In this document: positions 9,701-18,607 of the stretch, in pieces
Layout: the number at the start of each line of letters is the position of its first letter
How positions within the stretch are numbered: position 1 is the first letter of the stretch
DNA from: Crocinitomicaceae bacterium
GTDB taxonomy: Bacteria > Bacteroidota > Bacteroidia > Flavobacteriales_D > Crocinitomicaceae
Reading direction: 5' to 3'
Assembly (NCBI GenBank): GCA_014762645.1
Contig: JABURP010000022.1
Location: forward strand, 35,899-99,898
DNA length: 64,000 nt
Translations under genes and position numbers: made by a program
The notes under the pieces: model-generated
Seen by the model: only the letters and a program-made list of their open reading frames with translations
Databases searched by the model: none
What the model was told of the DNA's origin: nothing

Positions 9701-9720
9701 ATAAGTAGACGTATCTTCAT
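6709..9720 (-). CDS. PKD-repeat adhesin-like protein with T9SS type B C-terminal domain
   Basis: A 1003-residue secreted protein. Order: signal peptide (about 1-20); a MAM/jelly-roll-like domain (about 22-230) containing FFIETDKRVESPTIDL and FAVDDIQL; PKD domains near 233-318, 413-498 and 592-675; an Ig-like segment near 680-760; a fourth PKD near 765-845; and a final gliding-motility-associated domain (about 912-1003). The last begins with DVPSAFSPNGDGNNDVLYVKG and includes YNRYGQKVFES and GWDGTFRG. That domain is the type B signal for the type IX system. Each PKD has a conserved pair of cysteines (CEGDCIDFTD). The first two PKD-plus-spacer units are nearly identical. It is likely an extracellular adhesin, secreted with the help of the PorP/SprF protein encoded 19 bp downstream. 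Ligand unknown. Confidence 0.9.
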   Translation of the reverse strand: MKIRLLIAGFFLLLFNNSQAQTVIWTEDFGTPPANTLANGFNSGNGAWTVTNVGFNGADANVWYVSGEECGNSPGACGSVCSGGDASLHLGASSIFGGDLGAAYAAGGLGFFFIETDKRVESPTIDLTGQSNITLTFNYIEDYAGQAFYDPIDDATLWYFDGVSWAQIDPLAVSPAGCAPQGTWTTFSMLLPASANNNPNVKIGFHWHNNDDNNGTDPSFAVDDIQLTVPAVSAPIADFSASATTLCEGDCIDFTDLSTLSTNPTWSWTFTGAATATSSVQNPTNICYNTAGTYQVELTVTDDNGTDTETKVAYITVNAPPNAGSNASQDLCNNTTLDLNTVLSGQDPGGTWVETSGTPSGQFNAGTGVLDGNGLPIGNVYTFDYTVTGTVPCPDATATVTITIIDCSVPSPPVADFSASATTICEGDCIDFTDLSTLSTNPTWSWTFTGAATATSSVQNPTNICYNTAGTYQVELTVTDDNGTDTETKVGYITVNAPPNAGSNASQNLCTDSIVDLNTVLSGQDPGGTWLETSGTPSGQFNAGTGVLDGTGLTVGNVYTFDYTVTGMAPCPDATATVTITIVDCSSGAPPTADFNASQTTICEGDCIDFTDASTILGANPTWSWTFTGAATPTSNVQNPTNICYNTAGTYQVELTVTDANGTDTETKVSYITVNAAPTVTASASPNDTICSGDQVTLTGGGASTYTWDNGVTNGVAFTPTGTTTYTVTGDDGSGCTAQATITIVVENCDPLTANWWIPSTSICNGDCITFTDSSSGNIASWEWTFGGGGTPNTVSNDPNPTVCFDSTGTFTVNLQIAGGGDTSNYSQVISVFDVPIVDATLDTLIDLGGSADLIAVGSSPGSYLWSPSEFVDCDTCAVTTASPYLSTIYTVALTDLNGCTGYDSVDVQVNFIEGIDVPSAFSPNGDGNNDVLYVKGIGIETMIFTVYNRYGQKVFESDDQNIGWDGTFRGRDENSGVFTWMLEYNLVNGATGMLKGNTTLIR
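7700..9015 (-). repeat. tandem direct repeats encoding PKD-plus-spacer modules
   Basis: Two consecutive units of about 535 bp (roughly 8480-9015 and 7945-8480) encode the same PKD domain plus a spacer of about 90 residues. A third, PKD-only copy spans about 7700-7945. The protein copies share long identical blocks such as NPTWSWTFTGAATATSSVQN and LSGQDPGGTW. The DNA copies differ at scattered third positions, so the duplication is not brand new. Such repeats can expand or contract by recombination. Confidence 0.8.
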
Positions 9721-9928
9721 GGATAGTTTTATTTCTGGTAATTAATTTAGTAAATCTAACTTCCGTTTAATCAACCAAATGATAAACTTACAAAGTAAGA
9801 CGTGTTGATAGTGGTGAAAGTTTGCTTGAGTTAGTATCTGGACACCTTAATCGAGTATTTGGCAAGTACAAGTATTTGTAAGGGTTCTAAAGGGATTTAA
9901 CCATCAAATCGCAATTGTTTTTACCAAA

Positions 9929-9960
9929 TTTGCACAATCGGATTTAAAGATATACTTTTG
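9929..9960 (+). promoter_or_regulatory. canonical Bacteroidota promoter of the pyrophosphatase gene
   Basis: TTTG at 9929-9932 (-33), a 20 bp spacer and TACTTTTG at 9953-9960 (-7) fit the TTTG/TAnnTTTG consensus exactly. It implies a 5' leader of about 20 bases before the ATG at 9987. Confidence 0.75.
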
Positions 9961-9986
9961 CCCCTCGAAAAAATAAAAAACAACTT

Positions 9987-12275
9987 ATGGAAGATTTGTT
10001 TATCTACTTACCTATAATCCTTGCAGTAGTGGGGCTTATATACATGTTCATCAGAAGATCATGGGTTATGAAGCAGGAGTCAGGAGATGGTAAAATGCAG
10101 GAAATTTCAAAACATATTTATGAAGGGGCGCTTGCCTTTTTAAATGCAGAGTATCGTTTACTTCTCATTTTTGTTATTGTAGCTGCGATAGCGCTTGGTG
10201 TTATTGCTTATGTCGTACCAACAACACATTGGCTAATCTTACCTGCTTTTGTTATTGGAGCAGTATTTTCAGCTCTTGCAGGTAACATGGGGATGAGGAT
10301 TGCAACACAATCTAATGTCAGAACTACTCAGGCTGCAAGAACAAGTCTTCCGAAGGCGCTTAAGGTATCCTTTGGCGGAGGAACGGTCATGGGACTAGGT
10401 GTAGCAGGATTAGCTGTATTTGGATTGAGCCTTTTATTTGTCTTATTTCTAGGATATTTCCAGTCTGGTGATATTGTAAGAGTAGATGAAATGACCATTA
10501 TACTTGAAGCATTGGCAGGGTTTTCTTTAGGAGCTGAGTCAATCGCTTTATTTGCCCGTGTTGGAGGTGGTATTTATACTAAAGCAGCAGATGTTGGTGC
10601 TGACCTTGTTGGTAAAGTAGAAGCAGGTATTCCGGAAGATGATCCTAGAAACCCAGCGACAATTGCCGATAATGTTGGTGATAATGTTGGAGACGTTGCA
10701 GGTATGGGAGCCGACCTTTTTGGTTCTTATGTAGCAACTGTTCTGGCGTCTATGGTACTTGGTAACTATGTAATTCGTGACATGGGTGGTGATATATCAT
10801 CTGAAGGATTCAATGGTATCGGACCAATTCTATTACCGCTTGTTATTGCAGGTCTTGGAATTATATTTTCAATCATTGGTACCTTATTTGTAAAAATAAA
10901 AGATAATTCAGCTAAAGAAGCGCAAGTTCAGAAGTCATTGAATATTGGAAACTGGACAGCAATTGTTCTTACAGCAATCACTTCATTTTTCCTTATCGAC
11001 TATATGTTGCCAGCTGAGATGCAAATGGCATTTTTTGGTGAAACTGAATTGCAAACAATTACTTCCACTCGTGTATTTGGATCTGTTATAATCGGATTGT
11101 TGGTTGGAGGTTTGATCTCTTATTTCACTGAACATTACACAGGGTTAGGTAAAAAACCTGTACTGGGAATTGTTGAACAGTCTTCTACTGGTGCGGCAAC
11201 AAATATCATTGCGGGACTTGGAGTTGGGATGATTTCAACTTTTTCATCTGTTCTTTTGTTTGCTGCTGCAATTTGGGGATCCTACGCTTTTGCTGGATTT
11301 TATGGAGTTGCAATTGCCGCTTCAGCAATGATGGCAACTACTGCTATGCAGTTGGCTATTGATGCCTTTGGACCGATTGCGGATAATGCTGGTGGTATTG
11401 CTGAAATGTCTGAACTTCCAGAAGAAGTAAGAGAGCGCACAGATATTCTTGATTCAGTTGGGAATACAACTGCCGCTACAGGTAAAGGATTTGCGATCGC
11501 TTCAGCTGCACTTACCGCACTAGCTTTATTTGCAGCATTCGTAACTTTCACAGGTATTGAAGGAATTAACATCTTCAAAGCGCCGGTATTGGCCATGCTT
11601 TTTGTCGGAGGAATGGTTCCTGTTGTATTTTCTGCCCTTGCAATGAATGCAGTTGGTAGAGCTGCCAAGAAAATGGTAGACGAAGTACGGAGACAATTTA
11701 AAGCAATTCCTGGAATCATGGAAGGAACGGGACAGCCTGAATATGGCAAGTGTGTAGATATATCTACTAAGGCAGCCCTTAAAGAAATGATGGTTCCCGG
11801 AGCATTGACTATTGCTTTCCCATTAGCTATTGCTTTTATTCCAATGATCTTTGGAATGGAGAACTTAGAAATTGCTGAAATGTTAGGTGGATATATGGCC
11901 GGAGTTACTGTTTCTGGTGTTCTTTGGGCTATTTTCCAGAACAATGCTGGTGGTGCATGGGATAATGCAAAGAAATCCTTTGAAGCAGGGGTTGAGATTG
12001 ACGGTGAAATGACGTACAAAGGATCAGATGCTCATAAAGCTGCAGTAACTGGAGATACAGTTGGTGATCCATTTAAAGATACTTCAGGGCCTTCAATGAA
12101 CATCCTGATCAAACTTACTTGTTTGATTGGTTTGGTTGTTGCTCCAATTCTTGGTGAACATGGAGGTGACAGTGATTCTCATTCGGGTGCTGTCATTGAA
12201 GAAGAAATCAACCCTATCACGAATAATTCTGAGAATACGTTAGATGCAACTGACCTTATCAAGGTGGTTGAATAA
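9987..12275 (+). CDS. hppA: membrane-bound ion-translocating pyrophosphatase, K+-dependent type
   Basis: The 762-residue integral membrane protein couples hydrolysis of pyrophosphate to pumping of Na+ and/or H+ across the cytoplasmic membrane. It has about 16 hydrophobic segments. The family signature [21 protein letters not shown] and the acidic cluster [18 protein letters not shown] bind Mg-pyrophosphate, and a second Asp-rich motif ([15 protein letters not shown]) lies near the C-terminus. The cation-type motif reads [10 protein letters not shown] with Ala496 and Gly499. Ala here (Lys in K+-independent enzymes) marks the K+-dependent subfamily, many members of which pump Na+. The last 35 residues form a hydrophilic tail. 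It has a canonical promoter upstream and a strong bidirectional terminator after it, so it is monocistronic. Confidence 0.95.
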   Translation: MEDLFIYLPIILAVVGLIYMFIRRSWVMKQESGDGKMQEISKHIYEGALAFLNAEYRLLLIFVIVAAIALGVIAYVVPTTHWLILPAFVIGAVFSALAGNMGMRIATQSNVRTTQAARTSLPKALKVSFGGGTVMGLGVAGLAVFGLSLLFVLFLGYFQSGDIVRVDEMTIILEALAGFSLGAESIALFARVGGGIYTKAADVGADLVGKVEAGIPEDDPRNPATIADNVGDNVGDVAGMGADLFGSYVATVLASMVLGNYVIRDMGGDISSEGFNGIGPILLPLVIAGLGIIFSIIGTLFVKIKDNSAKEAQVQKSLNIGNWTAIVLTAITSFFLIDYMLPAEMQMAFFGETELQTITSTRVFGSVIIGLLVGGLISYFTEHYTGLGKKPVLGIVEQSSTGAATNIIAGLGVGMISTFSSVLLFAAAIWGSYAFAGFYGVAIAASAMMATTAMQLAIDAFGPIADNAGGIAEMSELPEEVRERTDILDSVGNTTAATGKGFAIASAALTALALFAAFVTFTGIEGINIFKAPVLAMLFVGGMVPVVFSALAMNAVGRAAKKMVDEVRRQFKAIPGIMEGTGQPEYGKCVDISTKAALKEMMVPGALTIAFPLAIAFIPMIFGMENLEIAEMLGGYMAGVTVSGVLWAIFQNNAGGAWDNAKKSFEAGVEIDGEMTYKGSDAHKAAVTGDTVGDPFKDTSGPSMNILIKLTCLIGLVVAPILGEHGGDSDSHSGAVIEEEINPITNNSENTLDATDLIKVVE

Positions 12276-12292
12276 TCTGACCAGATATATTT

Positions 12293-12328
12293 AAAAAAAG
12301 GCTGTCATGATCATGACAGCCTTTTTTT
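12293..12328. terminator. bidirectional terminator between hppA and cysS
   Basis: A perfect inverted repeat with core GGCTGTCATGATCATGACAG, flanked by A7 on the left and T7 on the right. It serves hppA on the plus strand and cysS on the minus strand, whose genes converge here. Confidence 0.9.
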
Positions 12329-12349
12329 ATGTCTTAAAATTATACTTTT

Positions 12350-13792
12350 TTAGTTGAGACTCCAGGTGGTTCCTTCTGCACTATCCTTCACAACTATACC
12401 TGCTTCATTGAGTTTGTCACGAATAAGATCTGAAGTGGCCCAGTCTTTTTGTTCGCGGGCATTTTTTCTCAGCTCCAACACAATCTCCATTGCAGCGTCT
12501 AACTTATTACTGCCTGATTCTTCAATCTCCCGTATACCTAATACATCAAAAACAAAGCCTTTCATTTCTCTGGATAGTTTTTCCAAATCAGCTTTTGAAA
12601 TATTGGCCTGTCCTGATTTTACCTTATTAATATAACTCGCGGCGTCAAACAACTTTGCTACCAATACCGGCGTGTTAAAATCATCATTCATTGCTGTATA
12701 AAACCTATCAATCATGGCTTCAACATCTTCCGAACTATCCGCTTTAACCGGAAGTGCGTCTAAATCCTTTAGTGAAGACATTAATTTGTTGTATCCTTTT
12801 TCAGAGGCGGAAAGTGCCTGTGACGAAAAATCGAGAATACTTCGATAATGAGCTTGCATCATAAAAAATCTAACCACCATAGGATGATAGGCCTTATCCA
12901 TAATATCATTGTCCCCGGTAAACAACTCCATAGGAAGTATAGTATTACCGGTTGATTTACTCATCTTCTGACCATTTAGGGTAAGCATATTCGCATGCAA
13001 CCAATAATTCACTGGGGGATTTCCATTTGATGCTTTCCCTTGTGCAACTTCACATTCGTGATGAGGAAATTTGAGGTCCATCCCACCACCATGAATGTCA
13101 AATGTTTCTCCCAAATATTTTGTCGACATTGCTGTGCATTCCAGGTGCCACCCTGGAAAACCTTCTCCCCATGGAGATGGCCACCGCATTAAATGTTCCG
13201 GTGAAGCTTTCTTCCATAAAGCAAAATCCAGCGGGCTGCGTTTTTCATCTTGTCCGTCCAGGTCACGTGTTCCTGAAATAAGATCCTCTATTTTGCGTCC
13301 GGATAATTCACCATAATTTTGTTTTTCATTATACTTTTCTACGTCAAAATAAACGGAACCATTGCTCTCGTATGCCAGTCCTTTTTCCAGAATCTTTCTG
13401 GTAATTTCAATCTGTTCAATAATATGGCCGGTTGCCGTTGGTTCAATGGTAGGAGAATGATTGTTAAACATCTCCATTATTTTATGAAAACCAACGGTAT
13501 ATTTTTGAACAATCTCCATAGGTTCAAGTTGATCTAATTTACCCTTACCAGATAGGCTGGCTTCTAGATGGCCGGCATCTGTAATATTTCTGACATATCT
13601 TACTTTATACCCTAAGTGGAGTAGGTATCTGTAAATCATATCAAATGAAATGAACGTCCTACAATTTCCCAGGTGAACATCACTGTAAACCGTTGGTCCA
13701 CACACATACATTCCTATCTGACCTTCCTGAATGGGTTTAAAGACTTCTTTCTTAGCACTAAGTGTATTGTAGATTAGTAGCTCGTTTTTCAT
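12350..13792 (-). CDS. cysS: cysteinyl-tRNA synthetase
   Basis: The 480-residue enzyme charges tRNA-Cys. The N-terminal class I catalytic core shows [19 protein letters not shown], which holds a zinc Cys and the HIGH-type HLGN motif. The other zinc ligands lie in [10 protein letters not shown] and PHHECEVAQ. The KMSKS loop is [13 protein letters not shown]-terminal helical DALR-type region ends in the usual small domain. Length agrees with bacterial CysRS (460-500). It is convergent with hppA and separated from the upstream YwqK-like gene by a terminator, so it is transcribed on its own. Confidence 0.97.
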   Translation of the reverse strand: MKNELLIYNTLSAKKEVFKPIQEGQIGMYVCGPTVYSDVHLGNCRTFISFDMIYRYLLHLGYKVRYVRNITDAGHLEASLSGKGKLDQLEPMEIVQKYTVGFHKIMEMFNNHSPTIEPTATGHIIEQIEITRKILEKGLAYESNGSVYFDVEKYNEKQNYGELSGRKIEDLISGTRDLDGQDEKRSPLDFALWKKASPEHLMRWPSPWGEGFPGWHLECTAMSTKYLGETFDIHGGGMDLKFPHHECEVAQGKASNGNPPVNYWLHANMLTLNGQKMSKSTGNTILPMELFTGDNDIMDKAYHPMVVRFFMMQAHYRSILDFSSQALSASEKGYNKLMSSLKDLDALPVKADSSEDVEAMIDRFYTAMNDDFNTPVLVAKLFDAASYINKVKSGQANISKADLEKLSREMKGFVFDVLGIREIEESGSNKLDAAMEIVLELRKNAREQKDWATSDLIRDKLNEAGIVVKDSAEGTTWSLN

Positions 13793-13845
13793 TTCAATTC
13801 AATAATATAAATCAACAATAATTTCCGGAATTAGAAAAATCTGGA

Positions 13846-13874
13846 AATAAAAAAACCACGCCCGTTGGGCGTGG
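13846..13874 (-). terminator. terminator of the MORN/YwqK-like gene
   Basis: On the minus strand an 8 bp GC-rich stem (CCACGCCC with GGGCGTGG, loop of 3) is followed by a T-rich run. It lies just after the stop of the gene at 13898-14812. Confidence 0.88.
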
Positions 13875-13897
13875 TAAAAATATTGTTTCTTATTTAA

Positions 13898-14812
13898 TTA
13901 TAGTTGACCGTCAGAGTGGTATTTACCATCTTTCCAGATTTCAATTTTAAGTAAGATACCGTCTGAGTCATATTTGTAAAGCTTTCCATCCCAAAGTTTA
14001 CCACTTTTGAATTCTCCGTCCATCCAAAGCTCGTCGTTTGAATTGTAAACTTTGTTATATCCATCACGGTTAAACTTGCCGCTTTTTACAACACCACCGC
14101 TACCGCTTGGTCCTCCGCCTCCGCTAGGCTCAGTTACTTCTTCACCTTTTGGTGGGTTAACGCGATCTTTTTGTTCCTTACCTTGGACTGTCCCGTCGTC
14201 GTTATACGTGATGATTTCTTTAACGTCTCCATTCGGATAGTATCGCGTAGCAGTTCCAACTGTAACTCCGTCTTTCTTTTCGTAAACAAACTCGGGTGTT
14301 CCATCTTCAAAGTAGTAAGCTACTTTTCCGTCTTCTTTTCCGTTTTCATTAAAGGTTTTTTCCTGAGCGACATTACCATTTTCATGATATCTTCTAAATA
14401 CTTCTTGTTGTTTACCACCGGAGAAGGTACCCTCTTCCATTATTCCTCCGTGTTCGTAGTACTTTTTATAAGCGCCATTTGGTCGGTTATTTACATATAC
14501 ACCAACTAAACGAGGAGTTTTACCATCTTTGTGATACTTGATCCACTCGCCATTTTTTCTGTCGTCCTTATATGGGCCTTCTTCTATTTTCCCATCTTCC
14601 GGATATCCTTTTTCTGGCTTCATGTGTCCCCAAATGGTCCACATACCTTGTTTAAGGCCATTGTCATCTGTTACATTCGGATGTCCATCCGGATCTACTC
14701 CATCCTGCTCAATTTCAGCCTCCATGTCTTTAACAGGTAAAACATCTCCTTTAATGAAGCTGAAACCTGCAAATGGGATCACGAAAACTAATACGGTTAA
14801 TAATCTTTTCAT
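13898..14812 (-). CDS. exported MORN-repeat (YwqK-like) protein
   Basis: The 304-residue protein has a signal peptide (about 1-19) and then a run of MORN-variant repeats of about 20-25 residues, for example NGEWIKYHKDGK, NGAYKKYYEHGG, EVFRRYHENGN, GTATRYYPNGD and DGKLYKYDSDG. A Gly/Ser/Pro-rich linker (about residues 222-240) splits the array into two blocks. Databases often name such proteins after the Bacillus YwqK antitoxin, but the shared feature is only the repeat. In Bacteroidota these are exported or outer-membrane-associated proteins of unknown role. No toxin partner is nearby. A strong terminator follows the gene. Confidence 0.8.
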   Translation of the reverse strand: MKRLLTVLVFVIPFAGFSFIKGDVLPVKDMEAEIEQDGVDPDGHPNVTDDNGLKQGMWTIWGHMKPEKGYPEDGKIEEGPYKDDRKNGEWIKYHKDGKTPRLVGVYVNNRPNGAYKKYYEHGGIMEEGTFSGGKQQEVFRRYHENGNVAQEKTFNENGKEDGKVAYYFEDGTPEFVYEKKDGVTVGTATRYYPNGDVKEIITYNDDGTVQGKEQKDRVNPPKGEEVTEPSGGGGPSGSGGVVKSGKFNRDGYNKVYNSNDELWMDGEFKSGKLWDGKLYKYDSDGILLKIEIWKDGKYHSDGQL

Positions 14813-14954
14813 CTTGTGTGAGGGTTTTTTCTATCTATTTAGCAATTTACGAATAAATTTGTGTGAAACTAAATGAATTCGACTAATTGCCAATATCTAA
14901 AGATAAAAAAAGTTTTTAATTAGATTAGGAATTTTGTCATAATCGATTTAGCTG

Positions 14955-15890
14955 CTAAACACTGACATTATCTAACATGATCTGTGCCAAAGAGTTGAGG
15001 TCATGTTTTGCCTGCCACCCCCAGTCTTTTGAAGCCCTTGAATCGTCAATACTGGCGGGCCATGAGCTTGCAATCTCCTGTCTAAAGTCAGGCTTGTATT
15101 CAATTTCAAAATCCGGTACCGAATTTATTATGACTGCATATATTTCTTCCGGGGTAAATGTCATGCCTGCAATATTATAGGAAGATCGAATTAACACATT
15201 TTCTTTTGGAGCTTCCATCAGGTCAATTGTTGCGCGAATAGCATCTTCCATGTACATCATAGGCAAGGCCGTATCTTTTTTCAAAAAACAAGTGAACTTC
15301 TCCCTTTTCTTGGCCGAATAGAAGATATCCACGGCGTAGTCTGTCGTTCCTCCACCTGGCAGTGACTTATAGGAGATTAGTCCTGGATATCTGAGACTTC
15401 TAACATCCACATCATATTTTCTGGCGTAATAATCACACCACCGTTCGCCAGCAAGTTTACTGATACCATAAACTGTTGTCGGCTCCATTATGGTTACTTG
15501 AGGGGTATTAATTTTTGGTGTTGACGGACCAAAAACCGCAATAGAACTGGGCCAAAACACCTTCTCAATCACACCGTCTTTTGCTAAATTAAGCACATTG
15601 AACAGGCCTTGCATGTTTAGATCCCAGGCTAACTGTGGTTTTTGTTCAGCAGTTGCTGATAACAATGCAGCAAGCAAATACACTTCGGTTATCCCATGTT
15701 GCTTCACTATTTTATTTAATTGGTCTCCGTTCATTATATCCAGTTGCTCAAATGGTTCTACCATTGGGTCTCCTGAACTTCTAATATCGGATGCAATTAC
15801 TGCATCACGACCAAATCTGTTTCTCAATTCAATTACCAGCTCTGTACCAATCTGACCGGAAGAACCAACAACTAAGATCTTTTTACTCAT
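14955..15890 (-). CDS. tdh: NAD-dependent L-threonine 3-dehydrogenase, SDR type
   Basis: The 311-residue enzyme oxidises L-threonine to 2-amino-3-oxobutyrate, the first step of threonine breakdown to glycine and acetyl-CoA. It belongs to the epimerase-like SDR family, not the zinc alcohol dehydrogenase type of E. coli. Seen: the NAD-binding GSSGQIGTELV, the serine region WPSSIAVFGPSTP, the catalytic YGISK (Tyr and Lys), and the family-typical TPQVTIMEPTTVYG, RYPGLIS and SSWPASIDDSRA segments. It matches the known Flavobacterium enzyme family closely in motif order. It is divergent from hmgA with a 315 bp gap that contains a 12 bp palindrome. Confidence 0.92.
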   Translation of the reverse strand: MSKKILVVGSSGQIGTELVIELRNRFGRDAVIASDIRSSGDPMVEPFEQLDIMNGDQLNKIVKQHGITEVYLLAALLSATAEQKPQLAWDLNMQGLFNVLNLAKDGVIEKVFWPSSIAVFGPSTPKINTPQVTIMEPTTVYGISKLAGERWCDYYARKYDVDVRSLRYPGLISYKSLPGGGTTDYAVDIFYSAKKREKFTCFLKKDTALPMMYMEDAIRATIDLMEAPKENVLIRSSYNIAGMTFTPEEIYAVIINSVPDFEIEYKPDFRQEIASSWPASIDDSRASKDWGWQAKHDLNSLAQIMLDNVSV

Positions 15891-16205
15891 GGAACATTAA
15901 AATTTTTAAATGCATCTTACGATAGGTGTTTTTCAAGTTTTCTGTAATTATCTGTGAAAATGCATCTACTTTATACTATATTAAATGGGGGTAAGCAAAA
16001 ATATACTTTATTTCAAATGATGTCTGACAATTGTCATATAAAAAACATCTGGTTTAAGTATCTTTGTTGTAAAGCCTTTTTAATGCAAATGAAATCAGGA
16101 AGTTTTGACCATTTATTGATTCTTTTGAAATTTTTGATCAAAAGAAATCCTGAATGAGTGTGTACAGATCACATTTTAAACTCATTTAATCATTAAAAAA
16201 TAATT
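15891..16205. other. 315 bp divergent control region between tdh and hmgA
   Basis: AT-rich and without a convincing gene. An in-frame ORF at 15954-16157 lacks any family likeness. The region holds a perfect palindrome at 16025-16036 and a -7 element at 16059-16066 reading toward hmgA. I see no -7 match reading toward tdh. Confidence 0.6.
16025..16066 (+). promoter_or_regulatory. candidate operator and promoter of the hmgA-hppD operon
   Basis: TGACAATTGTCA at 16025-16036 is a perfect 12 bp palindrome. TATCTTTG at 16059-16066 matches TAnnTTTG. The palindrome would sit over the -33 region, where a repressor or activator could act. No TTG at N20 spacing is present. The implied leader to hmgA is about 135 bases. 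Confidence 0.45.
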
Positions 16206-17363
16206 ATGCCTATATATCATAAATTGGGGAAAATACCCCACAAAAGACATACGACATTTAAAAAGAAAGACGGCTCTCTCTTTTACGAGCAGTTATTCGG
16301 AACCATAGGTTTTGATGGAATGTCTTCATTAATGTACCATCATTATCCTCCGACATTGGTTCTGGATTTACTCGATCAAAAAGATGTTGCACCAAAAATT
16401 GCAGTTGAGAAGAACATGAAGATGACCAGTCTTCAAGGTTTTAATGTAGCTCCCAAAGATGATTTTCTCGATAGCCGGGTACCCGTCTTGATGAACAGCG
16501 ATTGTCGTATTGTTCTTGCCGCCCCAAAGACCTCAATGAACTCGTACTTCTATAAAAATGCAGATGCAGATGAAGTGATTTTTGTTCATAAAGGAACTGG
16601 GAAGCTTAAAACCCAACTTGGAAATATTTCTTTCTCTTACGGGGATTATCTTGTAATTCCGAGAGGAATGATCTATCAAATGCATTTTGATAATGAAGAT
16701 AATCGTTTGTTCATTGTAGAGTCCAGCCATCCGATCTATACACCAAAAAGGTATAGAAACTGGTTTGGTCAGCTCCTTGAACATTCACCGTTTTGTGAAC
16801 GGGATATTCGTCCGCCTGAAGAATTGGAAACCTTTGATGAAAAAGGAGAATTTCTCATAAAAATTAAGAAAGAAGATGTATTGTATGATTACATGTACGG
16901 CGCACATCCTTTTGATATTGTAGGTTGGGATGGCTACAATTATCCTTACGCTTTTTCAATTCATGATTTTGAGCCAATAACTGGTCGTGTGCATCAACCG
17001 CCGCCTGTTCACCAGACGTTTGAAACACCTGCCTTTGTAATTTGCTCATTTGTACCAAGATTGTACGATTATCATCCGGAAGCAATTCCTGCTCCATATA
17101 ACCACAGTAATATAGATTCAGATGAAGTGCTATATTACGTTGATGGTGATTTCATGAGTAGAAACAACATAGAAAAAGGACAAATCACTCTACACCCGGC
17201 GGGTATACCTCACGGACCTCACCCAGGTACTTACGAAGGAAGTATTGGCAAAGAGGGTACGGAAGAGCTCGCTGTAATGGTGGATACTTTTAAACCTCTA
17301 ATGATAACAGAGGAAGCAATGAAAATTGAAGTTAAAGATTACTACAAATCGTGGTTACACTAA
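16206..17363 (+). CDS. hmgA: homogentisate 1,2-dioxygenase
   Basis: The 385-residue Fe(II) enzyme opens the ring of homogentisate to maleylacetoacetate in tyrosine and phenylalanine breakdown. The two-cupin family is recognised from VFVHKGTGKL-type cupin sequence (IFVHKGTGKLKTQLG), SYGDYLVIPRGMIYQM, the metal region PYNHSNIDSDEVLYYVDGDF (His300 and the following acidic residues) and HPAGIPHGPHPG (His336). It is somewhat shorter than the human enzyme (445), as is usual for the bacterial branch. hppD follows after 11 bp, so the two make consecutive steps from one transcript. Confidence 0.94.
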   Translation: MPIYHKLGKIPHKRHTTFKKKDGSLFYEQLFGTIGFDGMSSLMYHHYPPTLVLDLLDQKDVAPKIAVEKNMKMTSLQGFNVAPKDDFLDSRVPVLMNSDCRIVLAAPKTSMNSYFYKNADADEVIFVHKGTGKLKTQLGNISFSYGDYLVIPRGMIYQMHFDNEDNRLFIVESSHPIYTPKRYRNWFGQLLEHSPFCERDIRPPEELETFDEKGEFLIKIKKEDVLYDYMYGAHPFDIVGWDGYNYPYAFSIHDFEPITGRVHQPPPVHQTFETPAFVICSFVPRLYDYHPEAIPAPYNHSNIDSDEVLYYVDGDFMSRNNIEKGQITLHPAGIPHGPHPGTYEGSIGKEGTEELAVMVDTFKPLMITEEAMKIEVKDYYKSWLH

Positions 17364-17374
17364 ACTAAATTATT

Positions 17375-18532
17375 ATGGAAATCAAGAACTTAAAAGATCT
17401 GAAAAATACGGAATACGGGATCGAAAAGATATTCGACGAAGCGGAAGATTTCCTACCGCTTCTCGGAACTGACTATGTTGAGTTGTATGTTGGCAATGCC
17501 AAGCAATCGGCTCATTTTTACAAAACCGCCTTTGGATTTCAGTCTGAAGCTTACGCAGGACTTGAAACAGGTGTAAAGGACCGGGTTTCTTATGTGTTAA
17601 AGCAAGATAAGATTAGACTGGTACTTACCACTCCATTAGATGAGGGCGGCCCTATCAACGAACACATTAACAAGCACGGAGACGGTGTCAAAGTGGTTGC
17701 TCTTTGGGTACCAGATGCTAAAAAAGCCTGGGAAGAAACGACCAAAAGAGGTGCAAAATCGTTCATGGAACCTACACGAGAAGAGGATGAGAATGGGCAT
17801 GTCGTTCGTTCAGGAATTTACACCTATGGAGAGACGGTACACATATTTGTTGAGCGCAACGAATACAAAGGTATCTTCTTACCAGGGTTTAAAAAATGGG
17901 AATCACACTACAATCCAGAGCCTGTTGGCTTGAAATTTATCGATCACATGGTAGGTAATGTTGATTGGGGAGAAATGAACAAATGGGTGGAGTTTTATGC
18001 CAAGGTTATGGGGTTTGCTCAAATCATCTCATTTGATGATAAAGACATCTCCACCGATTACACGGCGCTGATGTCAAAAGTGATGTCCAATGGTAATGGG
18101 CGTATAAAATTCCCTATAAACGAACCAGCTGAAGGTAAAAAGAAGTCCCAAATAGAAGAATACATAGATTTCTACAATGGAGCAGGTGTTCAGCACATTG
18201 CCGTTGCAACAAATGATATCGTATCAACGGTATCTGCCATGCGGGACAGAGGTGTTGAGTTTCTCTATGTTCCAGATACTTATTATGACGACATTCTTAC
18301 ACGGGTCGGAGAAATTGACGAAGATGTAGAAGTACTTAAAGAACACGGAATTCTTATTGACCGTGATGACGAAGGATACTTATTACAATTATTTACAAAA
18401 CCTGTTGTAGATCGTCCTACTATGTTCTTTGAAATAATCCAGAGAAAAGGTGCGCAATCCTTTGGTAAAGGAAATTTCAAAGCTTTATTTGAAGCTATTG
18501 AACGCGAGCAGGGCAACAGAGGAACATTGTAA
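17375..18532 (+). CDS. hppD: 4-hydroxyphenylpyruvate dioxygenase
   Basis: The 385-residue Fe(II) enzyme converts 4-hydroxyphenylpyruvate to homogentisate, the substrate of the upstream gene product. Two vicinal-oxygen-chelate halves are seen. The iron ligands fall in KFIDHMVGNVD (His191), GVQHIAVATND (His274) and MFFEIIQRKGAQSFG-type sequence (Glu353). The C-terminal FGKGNFKALFEAIE helix that closes the active site is present. Full length. It is 11 bp after hmgA and followed by a strong terminator, so the operon is two genes long here. Fumarylacetoacetase and maleylacetoacetate isomerase are not in the window. Confidence 0.95.
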   Translation: MEIKNLKDLKNTEYGIEKIFDEAEDFLPLLGTDYVELYVGNAKQSAHFYKTAFGFQSEAYAGLETGVKDRVSYVLKQDKIRLVLTTPLDEGGPINEHINKHGDGVKVVALWVPDAKKAWEETTKRGAKSFMEPTREEDENGHVVRSGIYTYGETVHIFVERNEYKGIFLPGFKKWESHYNPEPVGLKFIDHMVGNVDWGEMNKWVEFYAKVMGFAQIISFDDKDISTDYTALMSKVMSNGNGRIKFPINEPAEGKKKSQIEEYIDFYNGAGVQHIAVATNDIVSTVSAMRDRGVEFLYVPDTYYDDILTRVGEIDEDVEVLKEHGILIDRDDEGYLLQLFTKPVVDRPTMFFEIIQRKGAQSFGKGNFKALFEAIEREQGNRGTL

Positions 18533-18550
18533 TTTACAAATTAACCAACT

Positions 18551-18582
18551 AAAAAAGGGAAGCTCAATGAGCTTCCCTTTTC
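18551..18582. terminator. bidirectional terminator between hppD and the YceI gene
   Basis: An A6 run, the inverted repeat GGGAAGCT-N5-AGCTTCCC and a T-rich run. It can end hppD on the plus strand and the convergent YceI gene on the minus strand. Confidence 0.9.
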
Positions 18583-18607
18583 TTTTGCGATTAATCAATG
18601 TATTAAT

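Noticed and set aside
11300..12019. 239-codon open frame on the minus strand inside hppA
   Set aside because: It mirrors a strongly conserved pyrophosphatase on the other strand and its translation is low-complexity Ala/Ile/Pro without family likeness.
13898..14812. YwqK-like protein read as an antitoxin
   Set aside because: The similarity is only to MORN-type repeats. The protein is exported and no toxin gene is adjacent.
15954..16157. 67-codon frame in the tdh-hmgA gap
   Set aside because: It overlaps the palindrome and the -7 element, has no family likeness, and its composition is that of AT-rich intergenic DNA.
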